64,000 nt of DNA from Salminus brasiliensis (GCF_030463535.1 NC_132894.1:33544125-33608124); one strand, 5' to 3'; shown: positions 1 to 17,861, counted from the first letter of the stretch. Numbers and translations are program-made. Notes: generated by a model from the sequence alone, not told the origin.

Positions 1-751
1 AGCCCATGCCCACCTTGAACCCATATGAGGCCCACATAATCATGTTGGCTGGGTAACTGCTTATGAATGGTTATTGATTAGGTTATGAACACCTTACAAA
101 TCATTGATAAGCAGTTATAACACAAAGAGGCCAACTGTGAGCCCATATTTGTGTCTACTGTTAAAGCTCAGATGTCTCAGCAGATGTTTCTACTGTTTAA
201 CCCCAATGAAGATTAGTCCTTCAGACAGACTTTTCATTTTCTTCTGTTGAATTAGATTTTTTTGCATCTCAGAAGAGCATATGAACATTTATTAATGTGT
301 TATTAACACTTATCGTTATGATATTACATCAAAAAGGCTTTCAACATCAACGATGCTGAAAATGTGAAGGTCAAAAGCACAGCTTAGAGCTGTGGTCACT
401 GTAGGCATAGCTGGCTGTAGGCTGTAAGCTAAAGCTCCTGTCGGGGTTAAACTGTGGTCATTTATTAACATCCGAGCTTTAACAGTACGGAGTAAAATGT
501 TGGAAATGTTGGCTCAGTGTTGGAAAAGCAACAAATCGCTGTTGTCCTTTTTATTGAAGTGTTAAAAGTGATCACTAATGATTTTTAAGGTGGCCTAATT
601 ACCATCCATTAATAATCACAAGCCTTTTACCATTCAAAAAGCATTGAGCAACTCCAAGCCTGCTGAATTCTCTGACTGTGGTTTGTAAAGATGTCCTACA
701 GTACCCTCTAGTGGTGTAACATGACAGCACAAGCACAGTGTTCTCACTTAC
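1..751. other. Downstream flank of Rh copy 1 exon 9 (no last exon seen)
   Basis: AT-rich non-coding DNA. The first ~55 bp (GCCCATGCCCACC...) resemble the dispersed element at 36181-36510. No sequence like the copy 2 tail exon ([10 protein letters not shown]) was found on the minus strand. Confidence 0.5.
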
Positions 752-6472
<5,721 letters not shown>

Positions 6473-6539
6473 CGTGGCTGCAGGTGAAGACACCTTCTAT
6501 CAGACCTCTAACAGTAATTGCAGCCTTTGACTGCTGAGG

Positions 6540-6577
6540 TATTTGTATAGGATGGGGCAGAGGTGTGTCACACCTGG
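6540..6577 (-). promoter_or_regulatory. Proximal promoter block of Rh copy 1
   Basis: On the minus strand a block CCAGGTGTGACACACCT (6577-6561) is followed by a TATA-like TATACAAATA (6549-6540), about 68-105 bp upstream of the ATG. Copy 2 has a related block and a TATA box at nearly the same distances. The block is close to a perfect palindrome (AGGTGTG/CACACCT), resembling paired T-box or Klf half-sites; the factor is a guess. Confidence 0.45.
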
Positions 6578-6764
6578 GCAGGTCATTAGGAACTCCTCTA
6601 GCACATGACAAAAACAGCCTGCAGGATAAACTATGCATGCTTTTTGATCCGTATCTGTTCCAACTCCAAGCGAAGACAATCATTTCGACAACAGACAATA
6701 AGATGACCATAAAAAAGACTGAATTATACACATAACATCACTGTCATGCAATAACTTCTTCTTA

Positions 6765-6875
6765 ACTTTCAGTGGAAGACAATGTAAAATGGTACATTTC
6801 CAGCATTTTTATCATTTGCATTGTTTTGGAGCATTCCTATTGGTCCGTTTATGAAATTCTAACACAGTTTAAATG
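6765..6875 (+). repeat. Dispersed repeat with 'ATTGGTCC' core, second copy
   Basis: TTTTGGAGCATTCCTATTGG then GAAATTCTAACACAGTTT, homologous to 5615-5800. Confidence 0.55.
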
Positions 6876-8123
6876 CTAACTAGTGCAAAATGCATAGCAA
6901 AAGGAATACTTGAACACAAAGTTGTTCATTACAGATGAAAAATGATTAGCTTCACAATTGGAGAGAAAGGGAAAATGAATCTTTAAAATTCTAAAATTCA
7001 CACACCGTTTCTTAACATTCGGTTGTTTATTTCCAGGATGTTTGAAAATGCATAAATCAACCAATAAAATGGTCTACAGGAACGCTGTGCCCCTAATGAA
7101 ATGAAGGGGTCAAACCACCCCAAAGGCCCCAGCACCAATGCACCCTTAACCCTGTCTAAACACCCCTGTTCAGAAAGGCTGGGTTGAGGGCCTTTAAATA
7201 ATAACAAGCCACTGCTCACCCCATCCCTACAATCTGTGCCACAATTCTGTGGACTGAAAGCAAATCATAGGCATTTAGTGAACATTACTGCAATGCTGGT
7301 TTTTAAAAGAGAACAGTTAGGGTTACAGTTGTGTTATTGGGTCATTGGGAGCTTTGCAGCAGTATAAAACTAAACTTCATTTTTTTTTTTGTGAATTTAC
7401 CAGCATTTAGAGCGACAGAATTCAAGACTGCTGTCAACAAATGATGGCTTCTCAGGGTACATCAGATTCCCAAAACAGGAACTGCGGTCCTCCCACTGGC
7501 ACTCACGGGGTGAGTCAACTGAAGCTAACGATAGCATGGCGTGTCAGGCTAGGCGAAGGCTGACTAATCTAGTAGTGTTTCCAAAACTGAACAACAGGAC
7601 AACATAAACCAGTGGCTTAAATTCGGTGCAAAGCCAAAAACACATAGGCTTTAGGATGCTGTGTTTGTGTTCTCCAAATTGTTAGCTCGAAAATTAGCTC
7701 AAAAAGCTAATGCTAATAGTAACAAGACCTTTAAAACCAGGACATTGGTATCAAAACTATATTTTACACACTTAGCTCTTCTGTCCTCTAAAGCTGGGTG
7801 GGGGACAATAAAGCAGCTTGTGCTGGTTTGTTAGGGTGGCAATATTTTCATTTTGTTTTTAAACGAGGACACTGGGGACACATGGGTGTCCATCGTGGAT
7901 TAGGATGTTGTGGCTGGGGGGCTTTAATTAGCCTATATTGCTTAATCATCTCTTAAAATAACAAACGTAAAAACAAGTATGCAATATAAATAAGTATATA
8001 TTAATAAGTATGTTTTTAATTAATATATAAAAAGCTTTTCCACCTTTTAGAAAAAGATTTTATTCAAGCCAATTTAAAGAATAATAACAAGGCCGAGGTC
8101 AGTCGACTGTGGTGGGAAGGACG

Positions 8124-8338
8124 TTTACCAATAGTTGATGTGGATGCAGGTACATGTAGACCAATAGTGGCTGTGAGAAGGTGGGACTTAAGCAGTTTGA
8201 CCAATGGTTTATGTAGATACAGGTACATGTAGACCAATAGTGGAGGTGAGAGGGAGAGACTTAAGCAGTTTGACCAATGGTTTATGTAGATACAGGTACA
8301 TGTAGACCAATAGTGGAGGTGAGAGGGAGGGACTTAAA
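8124..8338. repeat. Tandem repeat of ~73 bp, three copies
   Basis: Each unit carries TTTACCAAT or GACCAATGGTTTATGTAGAT, ACAGGTACATGTAGACCAAT, then AGTGG..GTGAGAGGGA and GACTTAA. Copies 2 and 3 are nearly identical; copy 1 is diverged. Confidence 0.85.
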
Positions 8339-10677
8339 TAAATAAATCCTCTACAACTTCTATTAAATGTTAGAAATATTTTTAAAATACTTTTTCTTTT
8401 TGTAATTTGAAATTATGGAGTGGTTCTAGTGTAAGTTCTAGCTTATACTGTGCACAGTTCACAGATTTTGGTTGGTGAACCTGAAGTACAAATGCCAACA
8501 TCCCCAATGAACTCAACAGGCTGCCAGTCATTGCTTAAAGGTGAAAAGCAGGAGTGTCTTCTTTCCAATATGTACAAAAAACATATAAGATGTGTACGAT
8601 GAACGATAGTAAATCTCATTTAGGAGCAAAGGAATGTTTTTAATGTTTCTTACCTTGAAGGCTCATCAATCAAACTGACTTACCCCTTCTCTTTCCAGCG
8701 CTGTGAAGTACAAACAGAAAAAAATACGATGCTGGTGCACCACTGCAGGCTAATGTCCACAGGCGACTGCTTTGCAAGGACAAAGCACCTGAGGCTCAGT
8801 TAGTGACGCAGGTTTACAGAAAAGACGAAAAGATAGAACATGCACGGCCCATCTCCCAGAACCGGTGATTAATGGCTTTACTGTTTGACTGACAGAAGGA
8901 CTTTTTGAAATCTCAGTGTCCCCATCAGGTTGGCGTGAGCTGTTATTGGGCCTGAAGGAAGGTGTTTGTGGAATAGTACTGAAGCAGAGCAGGAAGGCTG
9001 CAGGGGCTTGCTGGGGAACTTAACATTTAACCAGAGAAACTGAAACTCAGTCATTGTGTGACAAATACTGCTAAAAAAACAAGCCTCCATGATAGTGAGG
9101 AGGAGGCGCCTACACCCCACACCCTGTTCGCTTCAAGAAGATCAACAACAACTGAGAAAAAAAACACCCAAGAAACATCGAAACTAGTGGACAAGTCCTT
9201 TTTATATATAAGTTTTATTATATATATTATTGTTATTACAGAAATAATCACAGCACTGTCATTGCGATCACATAGACGACTTTAAAAGGCATTACAGCCT
9301 TTATTTTATCACTGTAAATTAAGAACGGTGAAAATATATACTATAAAATCACACTTAGGGAAAAAATACATAGGTATTAAATACGTTTGTCATAGATAGA
9401 AAGAAAAAAACGATTGACGAGCTTCACCAAATGGAGCTAGCTAGTGCACCAACACACATAGCTAGCTAGCTCTACACACGGCCAAACATTTAAACATTGG
9501 TCCAGTAATGTCACTCCTACACCAAACTGGTGATGTTGTCAACTAAATGCCACCAGATAACAATATCAAATGTACAAATTGTTTAGTTTGCTAATGCTAT
9601 GCCATAGAGGAACCTCTTCTAAAGGGACAGCTAATTACCAAACCCTTTCCTGAGAGTCGAGTTCAAGTTGACTGTTCAAGACTGGCTGTTTACCAGCGGA
9701 AAGATAAGAGCTGAAACGGACTCGGATAGTGGCGTTAGCAAGCTGAGGTAACGGACCACTAGCATATGTCTGTTTTGTTAGATCGGATAATGCCTTCAGC
9801 TTCTGATCATTTGGATGAAGACTGTGACCGAGGTGGGAGAATGATTTTGGGCTGGAGTTCAGGTGGTCTTTGCTTTGTGGTAGGAGGCCAGTCGCCCCTC
9901 TGATGTGTGGAGCCCTTCATTGACTTCATTGGCACATGGACAAGGTACAGAGGGAATTTATAGGATGTCTGATTAGGGAGAGGTGGCTTTTGGCATGTCC
10001 CTTTCCCCAAAATGTGGACATTTATAACTTACTGTAGCCGTTTGTGATATTTATGAAGCATACATGCAGCAGATGTCCTTCTGTCTGCAGGACAGTAAAA
10101 CTAGTATCTGAGCTGGAAACAATGGAAAATTACCATTACCAAGATGGACTATTGTTCACACTCTTGAAAAGAAATCCTGTTCAAAATGACTGTATTGTGA
10201 TTCCCAAGTTAAAACATGCTTACTGTAGAATTCACCCACCACTGAATTTTGACCATTTTTTACTATACAGATCTACAGTTACCTGCTGTTTCCAGGTTTT
10301 ACAGTAAAAAAAATTGTGCCCAGAAGAATGTGGTCACAAACTAACTTGTCCAATCGTCTTCATCTTCAGATCCTTTATGGTCTGTAGAGAACACCACTTC
10401 CAGCAGCTGATCTCTAAACCAAAAGGTTCGAATATATGAAGTCCAAGCCTGCAGGGTTCGGCCCAACACCTTTCCTTCCTCTAGAAACCTGGCAATCCAG
10501 CTCATACCCTTTAAACCACTTCTGATTCAATTCTGATTCCTCATCTTTTGGGATTCGCGGTTGTCACATTGTCAACAGTTTCTAATTCAAGTCTAAATGA
10601 CTGTTCATTTTAGAACATACTATACCATCTCCATTTCACCACTGCACATACAGGTATCCATAAAATCATACAATTAA

Positions 10678-10882
10678 AGCAACACTATGTAGCATTTTTA
10701 CAAATACTTTAAATCATTTGGATGCCCCACTGACTTGCAATAGGGAGAATACCATCTCTTGGCTAACCGCAGTATGTAACTTTTGGAGAAGCAGGACGGA
10801 TGATGTCTTTTAGAGGTGGCTTAAAGTGTGAATTACACTTCCTGACTGTAGTAAAAAAATGCCAATTTTCCATAGTGCTGCT
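10678..10882. mobile_element. TTAA-flanked MITE (piggyBac-like ends)
   Basis: The 205-bp segment begins AGCAACACTATG and ends CATAGTGCTGCT, giving 12-bp inverted repeats with one mismatch. It is bounded on both sides by TTAA (10674-10677 and 10883-10886), the target duplication used by piggyBac-type elements. No transposase. A partial relative ends near 32366. Confidence 0.65.
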
Positions 10883-12611
10883 TTAAGTCTGTAATTTATA
10901 AGAAATTGATGGATGAGTGTATTTGGAAAAACAGTGGTAAATGGACCATCCTCCAGTTTATCTTCATCCAAACCATTTTATAATAGATGTTAGAAAGCCA
11001 TGTTGGCTGTTATGGGCAACATTCCCATTGGAGTACCTTCTAGAAGACATCTGGACATTGTCCAAAGTAGTAGCACTGTTGGCTGGCAGTGGCAGTATTT
11101 GGAAACTGCTGTTAAATGTTAATTTAGAGACTCTTTAAGCAAATTGAAAGGTTGCAACAGTTCCTGCTTGTTCTTGGTTTTACAGAATCAACAAATCAAA
11201 TCTATGTGATTTGTTCATTGGGCCGATGGGTAGGTCCATGGTACTAAAGTGTTACTGTGTTACTTGAAGTGCATTCAAGACCTGGGCAACTGTATATTTA
11301 ACTATATTTAATCAGCAAAACTGAAACTGAGTCATTCTGAGGCAGATACTCTACTGAATTCAGGTTATTTATTTCAGGCTTAGCGCTGTCAAAACAATCT
11401 TACATAAAAATGAGGAGGCGGCTTCTTGATTTTGTAAGAGCCACATACCTGAGGATCCATAGCAACCAAGAAAGGATCATCTAAACAATAGAGTGAGATG
11501 TGGGCACAGGCTAATTTGTCAAGTGATGTGACAAATGCAAAAATATATGTGATTTATCTTTAGCTCTTCTTTATGAACTCTTTTATCAACTATTTCATCT
11601 TTATCTCATGGACATCTCTGGACCTATGGTATGTCTACTTATATCTTACTAACTTGCCTTCACTAACCATGGCTCTGGTGTCTAATTCCATTAGGCCTCG
11701 AGTTTTCACTCACCCTGTCCTGATCCACTGGCTAAACATATGACGTTCCAACCCCAAGTAGAGTAACCAAAACCAGTGCGTCAGTAAAAGTAAGTCAAGT
11801 AAGTAAGTACTCATTGAACTGCAGTGAATCTTCCTCATACATTCTGCATGTATTAACATATAGGAAATGAAGTCATTTTTTTTCAGTGTTTTCCAAATCA
11901 GACTATTTGAGGCCACAAAGGGCACTGCATCTGTTAGATTACTTAGATCAGTGTATTCACTGACCTAGGCCTACCTGGGTCATCTGAGTTTACTATACCA
12001 GTTTTGGATGCTATCATTTTCAGATTAATCTCTTTATCTTTATCAGTCTCTCTTTGTTACTCATTCATTCAGTCAGTGACCATAGTTTTGGTAAGAAGCA
12101 ATCTGAGGTCAGTATTGGGTCATGTCAACAATATTTAATGTCACAGTCTTTACAAAAGTGAAGAAAAAACACAAGACAATGGTCATTTCAGCTGTCATTC
12201 AAAATGCATATTACCCAAAGTTATATGTATTATATATTGTATATTTATTACAATATGTTGCCAAGTCAGAGGCACTACTTCTTCCTAGATATGTCTAAGA
12301 AAATTCAATTACACAAGCAAAAATGAAATATTTTTGTAGAATGAGTTTATTATTCGGTATAAATCATTTGTAAGTACTGAAAAATACAAGAGGACACAAT
12401 AAACACATTTCATTTACTTAATGTCTTTGGACACTTTTTACATTAAATAAAGCTATTTCTATTTTAAAAATGAAAATTGTGCATAAGATTAAAAAAGAAA
12501 AATCAAAAAAGATTTAAAAGTAGTTCACACAATGCCATCATGATACAAAATACATCTGAGATGTAGAGAAAGTCAGGTCAGGTTTAACCGTTTCATTTTG
12601 GATACTATGAC

Positions 12612-13008
12612 TAAATCTCACTTTTTATTTTTTTTTACACAATTTTATTCCCCAATTTTAAATTAACTGAGGAGCCAATTTCACAACCCACTCATTAGTA
12701 CTCTCCCCCTATCACATGCAATGCTCCCAACACTGGGAGTTGAAGGACTGGCACATGCCTCCTCTGACACATGTGCAACCAGCCTCCTCCTCTTTTCGAA
12801 CTGCCGCCGATTCAACACCACCGGGCAGCCAACGCGCTCTGAGGAAAGCGCCATGTACCCAGCTCTGACACATAGGCTAGCAGACGCTCGTGCCGGCCAG
12901 CATTACACTAAAGTGATGGGAGAGAGAGACATCTACCCACCCAGAGAGAACAAGGCCAATTGTGCTCTCTCTGGCTCTAGCTGCTGATGGCAGGGAGCAT
13001 GAAACCAG
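12612..13008. mobile_element. SINE-like dispersed element, copy 1
   Basis: About 390 bp with the words ACCCACTCATTAGTACT, TCTGACACATG, GTACCCAGCTCTGAC, GGCTAGCAGAC and CTAAAGTGATG, in the same order at 46255-46575. No coding capacity. The open frame inside is spurious. Confidence 0.65.
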
Positions 13009-13450
13009 TAGTTTTAGAAGGCATAGGCCAATAAAAGTATTGTTTCTGGTAGTTTAGACATTCTACAGATATAATGGAATCAAATAAAGTGCTGCTGAGT
13101 TAGTGCAGTTGTTCTGAAACCAGACCTCAGGGACCCCAAGACCCCTATAGGAGTTATAGGGTTGGTGCAAAAATCTCTGAGGACTGGCTTGAGAACCACT
13201 GCTCAAACACATGCCCCATCAACACAGGGCCCTTGCCAGCCACCTGGATATAATCCTGGAGCTTCATTCTGTAAATTTCTAACAGCAGGTCTTCTGGTCC
13301 ACCATAGAACTGTGGAAACCGTGTGGTCATAGCAGCCTACTAGCTCTGTTCACCTGAGAAGTTGGATTCAGACCTAAGAAAATATTAAACAGGAGAGAAT
13401 ATGAGGAAAATATCACAAATATATTTAAACAGATGATATGGTATATATAA

Positions 13451-13565
13451 GTGTTTCTCAACCCTGGTCCTGGAGCCCCACTGCTCTGACCAGGTGTGTT
13501 GGGAGCAGGGAAACCACTAAAACCTGCAGTGCAGTGGGCTTTCAGGACCAGGGTTGAGCATCACT
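13451..13565. repeat. Snap-back hairpin repeat
   Basis: The left arm TCAACCCTGGTCCTGGAGCC and the right arm GGCTTTCAGGACCAGGGTTG are inverted repeats about 55 bp apart. Degenerate relatives occur at 13101-13202 and 15479-15596. MITE-like. Confidence 0.65.
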
Positions 13566-13687
13566 GGCCTATACAACCCTAGCTTTGCTGCTAGTTGTGA
13601 AACCTTTGAAAATTGAGCTAATACCATGACAAAGATTATTAAAAACCTGTAGATCAAGACCTTTGAATTAATATTGCAGATTGTTAC

Positions 13688-13771
13688 TTACATGCATGCA
13701 TCAGGGTTCTTGGCGTCCATGTGGCTTTTGTATTCCAGAATTGGAGGGATGCTTTCTTCATCTTCAGGCAG
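13688..13771 (-). CDS. rhcg: Rh copy 2 exon 10 (C-terminal tail and stop)
   Basis: Encodes [16 protein letters not shown] to DACM then TAA (13690-13688). The intron before it is only 145 bp. The stop sits inside GTAAGT, a donor-like sequence. Confidence 0.85.
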   Translation of the reverse strand: MPEDEESIPPILEYKSHMDAKNPDACM

Positions 13772-16700
13772 CTGCACAAAATAATACCAAAAACAACAAC
13801 ATAAGAAATGCAGGGATTTTACAAGCCAATGACTTTGTATCACTGTTATATGATTTTATGACAGACTATATTATTTATTAATATATCTCAGCATAAAAAA
13901 GCATGTTTTCACTCACCTCCCAGTAAACCTCATCATCAAAGCAGTTGTCATCTGCTGGGTCTCCCCAGATCGGCAGCCTCAGAATAACACCTGCAAATAT
14001 TAAAGTTAAAAAATGACCAACTCATCACTTAAATTAATGGAAGTTGATGCACAAAGTTCAACCGGAGGATTACGTACCTACTATTGCTCCACCAACAACT
14101 GCAAAGACAAGAGCTACACAAAGCCCCGCAGCTTGGTAGCCTCCCTGTTGTCCTGGGGTCCTTTTCGTGCCCACCAACTCAAAGACGTGGATCAGTCTGA
14201 GGAAGAAAACCAATATGTTGACATTGCTTCTATATTCTCCATGTCCAATTCTTAATGTCCTCTCCAACTTCCAAAAATTCATCTCTACAAGCGAACTCAC
14301 CCCTCATGTGAATAAACAGACTCGCTTGCAGCTGCAGCTGTAACGGCGCCTACAACTGCTCCTAGGAAGCCTGGCATTGCGTGCAGATTGTGGACTCCAC
14401 AAGTGTCCTGGATCTTCAGATACTTCTCCATGAAAGGCTGGGTGGAGAAATGAGCGTTTTAGCATTTAGCATTGTAACTGAACCTGTCTACATTCAGAAG
14501 GTATCCGCCATTTCTGCAACACTTACAGACAACACCAGGTAGCCGAAGGTAGACAGGATCCCGCAGCAGAAGCCGACAATGAGCGAGCCATAGGGCGTGA
14601 TCATAAATTCTGAGGCCGTTCCCATGGCAACGCCTCCAGCCAAGGTGGCATTCTGGATATGGACCTAGAGCACGAAGATCAGATATGTTACATGCTGTAC
14701 TTTGAAAAGATCTCACAGTGGAATGACAATCAGTCATCTTTGCTCAGCAATCACAGTCACATGGTCAGTGAATTGTGGAAAATTACCATGTCCAGCTTGC
14801 CCTTTTTGGCTGAGAGACTGGAGATAGCGTAGCTCGTGAGGACGCTCGCAGCCAGGCTCAGGTAGGTGTTGATGGCTGCTCGGTGTTGGCCATCTCCGTG
14901 GTTCGCAATGGCAGAATTGAAACTGGGCCAGAACATCCAGAGGAAGAGGGTTCCTGGGAAGAGAAAAGCTTCCCGGTTTAGGAACCAGCTCTATTCCTGG
15001 GCCAAGAAATTTGACAGGTAATAAAGGTCCTTTGAACCCACCTATCATGGCGAAGAGGTCAGAGTGGTACACCGAACCGTTTAGACGTTTGCTCTTGTGC
15101 AGATTTGGTCGATAGAGAATCCATGATATGACCAGACCATAATAACCTCCAAAAGCGTGGATGGTCATGGAACCACCAGCATCTCTGACCTGTACCAAAT
15201 TCATAGACTGGTTAGGATCACTTTGCAGTTTGCACATACAGTATTGTTAGAGTAGGTAAGTGCAAATGGGTAGTCAGTGTTACGTACATGAAGAAGTTCA
15301 AGGATGATGTACTCTTCCACCGCAAACAAGGTGACTCCAAACAAGGTCATCACCATCAGCTGTACGGGACTGACTTTGCCCAGACATGCTCCATATGCAA
15401 TCAAGGACGCAGCCACACAGAAGTCAGCATTGATGATGCTGGGACAAAAGAGACATACAACACATAAGACCTTCAGTCTCAGACCTGGTCCTCAGGGACC
15501 CCCAAATAGTCCACATGTCTGCTGTATCTTTACATGTTGTGAGTTTATTCGGAGGAAAAATCTGGACCATGGTCCAGGGTCCCAATTTGAGAACCTTTCC
15601 ACAAAGACGTGTCTCACCTTTCCACTCCGATTTTGATGGTTCCATCAACTGGGTCAAGAGAATGGAACCAGCCTTGCATCAACAGGGCCCACTGAATACC
15701 GAAGGCAGCAATGAGGAAGTTGAAGCCCACTCCACCAAAGCTGTAGCGCTTCAGGAAGGTCATAAGGAAACCAAAGCCAACGAAGATCATTACATGAACA
15801 TCCTGGAAACCTGATCAATAAAGGAGTCAAGAAGAAAATATAGATGTTTAGACAAAGCAATAATGGGAGTATGTATCTATTTAATTGCTACGCCTGAGGA
15901 ATCGGAATTCCAAAAAATCTGTTGCCTTCTAGGTTGGATATCATAAGACGGACGAAGGCTGGATCGTGGCCAACAGGCTCACTGGAAGAATGACAGCCTT
16001 GTTGTTTGAAAAGATGCTTTAACAGATTAGTGACTATTAGCGGATTAGTAGACTATTAGAAGGCTTCAGGAATTTGTCATCTACAAATCCCATTTCCGGC
16101 TAATTAGGGCATTTTGTAAAATGCAATAAAAAGAAGAATCTATAGTTGGTTTATTTTCTTTACTTTACATAAACTTTATTTAACTGACAAAAGATTAAAA
16201 AAAAAGATTTCCCATGTTTTCACTGACCAACTTTATTGTACTTTGTAAATACACTGCTAAAAATATAAGTTCCTCAAGGGACTTTTAGGGATTCTTCAAT
16301 TTAAAACTGTGAAGGAATCTCTGAAGGTGCTTTGAGGAACCTTCAAGGAACCTTTTACTTCTAAAAACCTTTTCTTGAAGAATCCTCAAAGCTCCTTTAG
16401 AGGTTCCTCTACGGTTTCAAACCGAAGAACCTCCAAAAGTTCCTCAAGGAAGCACGTTGGGCCAGTTTGGAACTGAGAATACTAATTGTATGCGTTTTCA
16501 GAAGTGCAATTTCTGCTCATTCATGCCTGATGCCTGGTGCTTGCCTCTGTCTAATTCTCACATCTTCATAATGCGGCATAGATGTTCCGGATCCATGATG
16601 TTTGACTTTCTGGCTTGTACGTTTTTTCGAAGAACTCTCGAGTCCATGTGGCTGTATTTATCACAGTAGCATGATTTCTTCAGATTCCCAGCATCATTTC

Positions 16701-17452
16701 ACAGTAATATGTGTAATGTGGCACTTCTCTCACAAAGTTTAGCACAAAGTGATGATCTATTGACCCATCTTTGTATTTGGTGGATTGCCAATTAAATTGC
16801 TAAATTGCAGCATAAGAGAATGAGCAAATCACAGATTCTCTTTTTATTGTATTTTACAACGAATCCGAACCTTTCTAGAAAAAATGGATTTGCAGATTAA
16901 ACTAGAATGCATTTAAAATGGCAGTCACTAATGTGGATGGATAACAGAGTGATATAAAGTCAATAGTATACTTGTAGATGATCTACAGTGAAGCTCAGTT
17001 GATTCTCAATAATATTAGGGTTAGGGTTTGAACAAGGGCTATGTTTCGGGTTACGATAAAGTTTAAGTTAAGTTTTAGCATTGAGTGTAAGTGTTAAAAA
17101 CATGTTGACTAATTTTTAAACTTTTTGCATTTTGAGACACACCAATGATATAGACACCATTATTACACTGCAAAAAGTTATATTCTGGCAGGTGAAAACG
17201 CATGAAAACCTGGTTAATCCATCCATACATATTGTTTATTGTAATATTGCAGGGATATTACTTGATTATTTAACCTCTTAACTTGTGTTCACATGTTTTA
17301 ATTGTGGAAAATTCTACATCTAAAAATATTTTATTGGTATATAAGTTAGCTTTGTAAGAGGACTTTGACTAGACTGAAGGTTAGTTCAGTTGCAAAGATA
17401 GCATCTCTTGCAGTGTATATAATCTGTGTATATACACTATAATATAATATAG

Positions 17453-17494
<42 letters not shown>

Positions 17495-17757
17495 GGCAAC
17501 AAGACTCATTAATAAAAAAATCTATACTCACTGGGATATCTGTAGTAGAAGTCATTCTCGCTGTCACTTGTAATATTATTTTCCTTTTTGTATGTCGACC
17601 AGTGTGCATCCACCTCTGGATTATAGCGCACAAAGGCTCCAAACAGGATGACCATAGCAATTTGCCACACGAAGCAGACGGCGGGTAGACTGATCCGGAC
17701 ATTGGTGTTCTTGGGACGGCACCAGAAGTTTTTGCAGCAGTCTTGGAAGTTCCCCAT
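13688..17757 (-). CDS. rhcg: Rh family C glycoprotein-like ammonia channel, copy 2 (complete)
   Basis: Ten exons join in frame: 17757-17532, 15810-15618, 15438-15288, 15189-15042, 14953-14787, 14664-14527, 14437-14301, 14196-14078, 13990-13917, 13771-13688. They give 478 residues plus TAA; human RHCG is 479. All junctions are GT/AG. The product is predicted to be a multi-spanning Amt/Rh ammonia channel. Seen: start MGNFQDCC, sequon NIT in loop 1, DAGGSMTIH with Asp193 and His201, GVHNLH with second channel His360, cytoplasmic tail [14 protein letters not shown]. Exon sizes equal copy 1 except exons 1 and 8, which marks a tandem duplication. The TAA overlaps GTAAGT, so a further spliced tail exon cannot be excluded. 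The exact fish paralogue name is uncertain. Confidence 0.95.
13917..13990 (-). CDS. rhcg: Rh copy 2 exon 9
   Basis: Encodes [20 protein letters not shown] and YWE, 74 nt as in copy 1. Confidence 0.93.
14078..14196 (-). CDS. rhcg: Rh copy 2 exon 8
   Basis: Encodes [19 protein letters not shown] and [20 protein letters not shown]. The loop half is strongly diverged from copy 1 and two codons shorter; the membrane half is conserved. Confidence 0.92.
14301..14437 (-). CDS. rhcg: Rh copy 2 exon 7 (second channel histidine)
   Basis: Encodes [19 protein letters not shown] (His360) and [19 protein letters not shown]. 137 nt. Confidence 0.94.
14527..14664 (-). CDS. rhcg: Rh copy 2 exon 6
   Basis: Encodes [16 protein letters not shown] and [16 protein letters not shown]. 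138 nt, phase 0 at both ends. Confidence 0.94.
14787..14953 (-). CDS. rhcg: Rh copy 2 exon 5
   Basis: Encodes [32 protein letters not shown] and KKGKLDM. 167 nt. Confidence 0.94.
15042..15189 (-). CDS. rhcg: Rh copy 2 exon 4 (first channel histidine)
   Basis: Begins [19 protein letters not shown] and ends YHSDLFAMI. His201 is the first channel histidine. 148 nt. Confidence 0.94.
15288..15438 (-). CDS. rhcg: Rh copy 2 exon 3
   Basis: Encodes [20 protein letters not shown] and [11 protein letters not shown], 151 nt, followed by a GTACGT donor. Confidence 0.93.
15618..15810 (-). CDS. rhcg: Rh copy 2 exon 2
   Basis: Encodes [18 protein letters not shown] to GTIKIGVE, 193 nt. The most similar exon between the two copies (about 96% by hand count). 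Confidence 0.94.
16255..16462. repeat. Palindromic 'GGTTCCTC' MITE-like element
   Basis: Words such as AAGTTCCTCAAGGGACTTTT, AGGAACCTTCAAGGAACC and GAGGTTCCTCTACGGTTTC in both orientations give a large imperfect hairpin in Rh copy 2 intron 1. A related copy is at 40535-40665. Confidence 0.6.
17456..17491. repeat. (AT)n microsatellite
   Basis: About 17 AT dinucleotides in Rh copy 2 intron 1, close to the exon 1 donor. Confidence 0.9.
17532..17757 (-). CDS. rhcg: Rh copy 2 exon 1
   Basis: Start codon 17757-17755, first membrane segment ([19 protein letters not shown]), and the loop sequon NIT. Four codons longer than copy 1 exon 1. GTGAGT donor splits a serine codon. Confidence 0.93.
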
Positions 17758-17822
17758 GGTGGCTGTCTATCGAAGTGGACCTTTGTTTCAGGAGCTTGTG
17801 ACAATTGATGCTGACTGCAGGA

Positions 17823-17861
17823 GCATTTATAGCCCAGTTTGTAAAGGCGTGCCACATCTGG
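17823..17861 (-). promoter_or_regulatory. TATA box and upstream block of Rh copy 2
   Basis: On the minus strand CCAGATGTGGCACGCCT (17861-17845) precedes CTATAAATGC (17832-17823), 66-104 bp upstream of the ATG. Sequence and spacing match the block at 6540-6577, so the core promoter seems to have been duplicated and kept. Confidence 0.55.

Larger units (their letters stand above)
6578..13687. other. Intergenic region between the Rh copies
   Basis: No exon on either strand is supported. It contains the repeats listed separately: the ATTGGTCC family, a 73-bp tandem repeat, a TTAA-flanked MITE, a SINE-like element and hairpin repeats. The rest is AT-rich with no recognised signal. Confidence 0.55.

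Noticed and set aside
12721..12987. 88-codon frame rich in Ala/Arg
   Set aside because: Lies inside a dispersed SINE-like element that recurs at 46255-46575 without keeping the frame.
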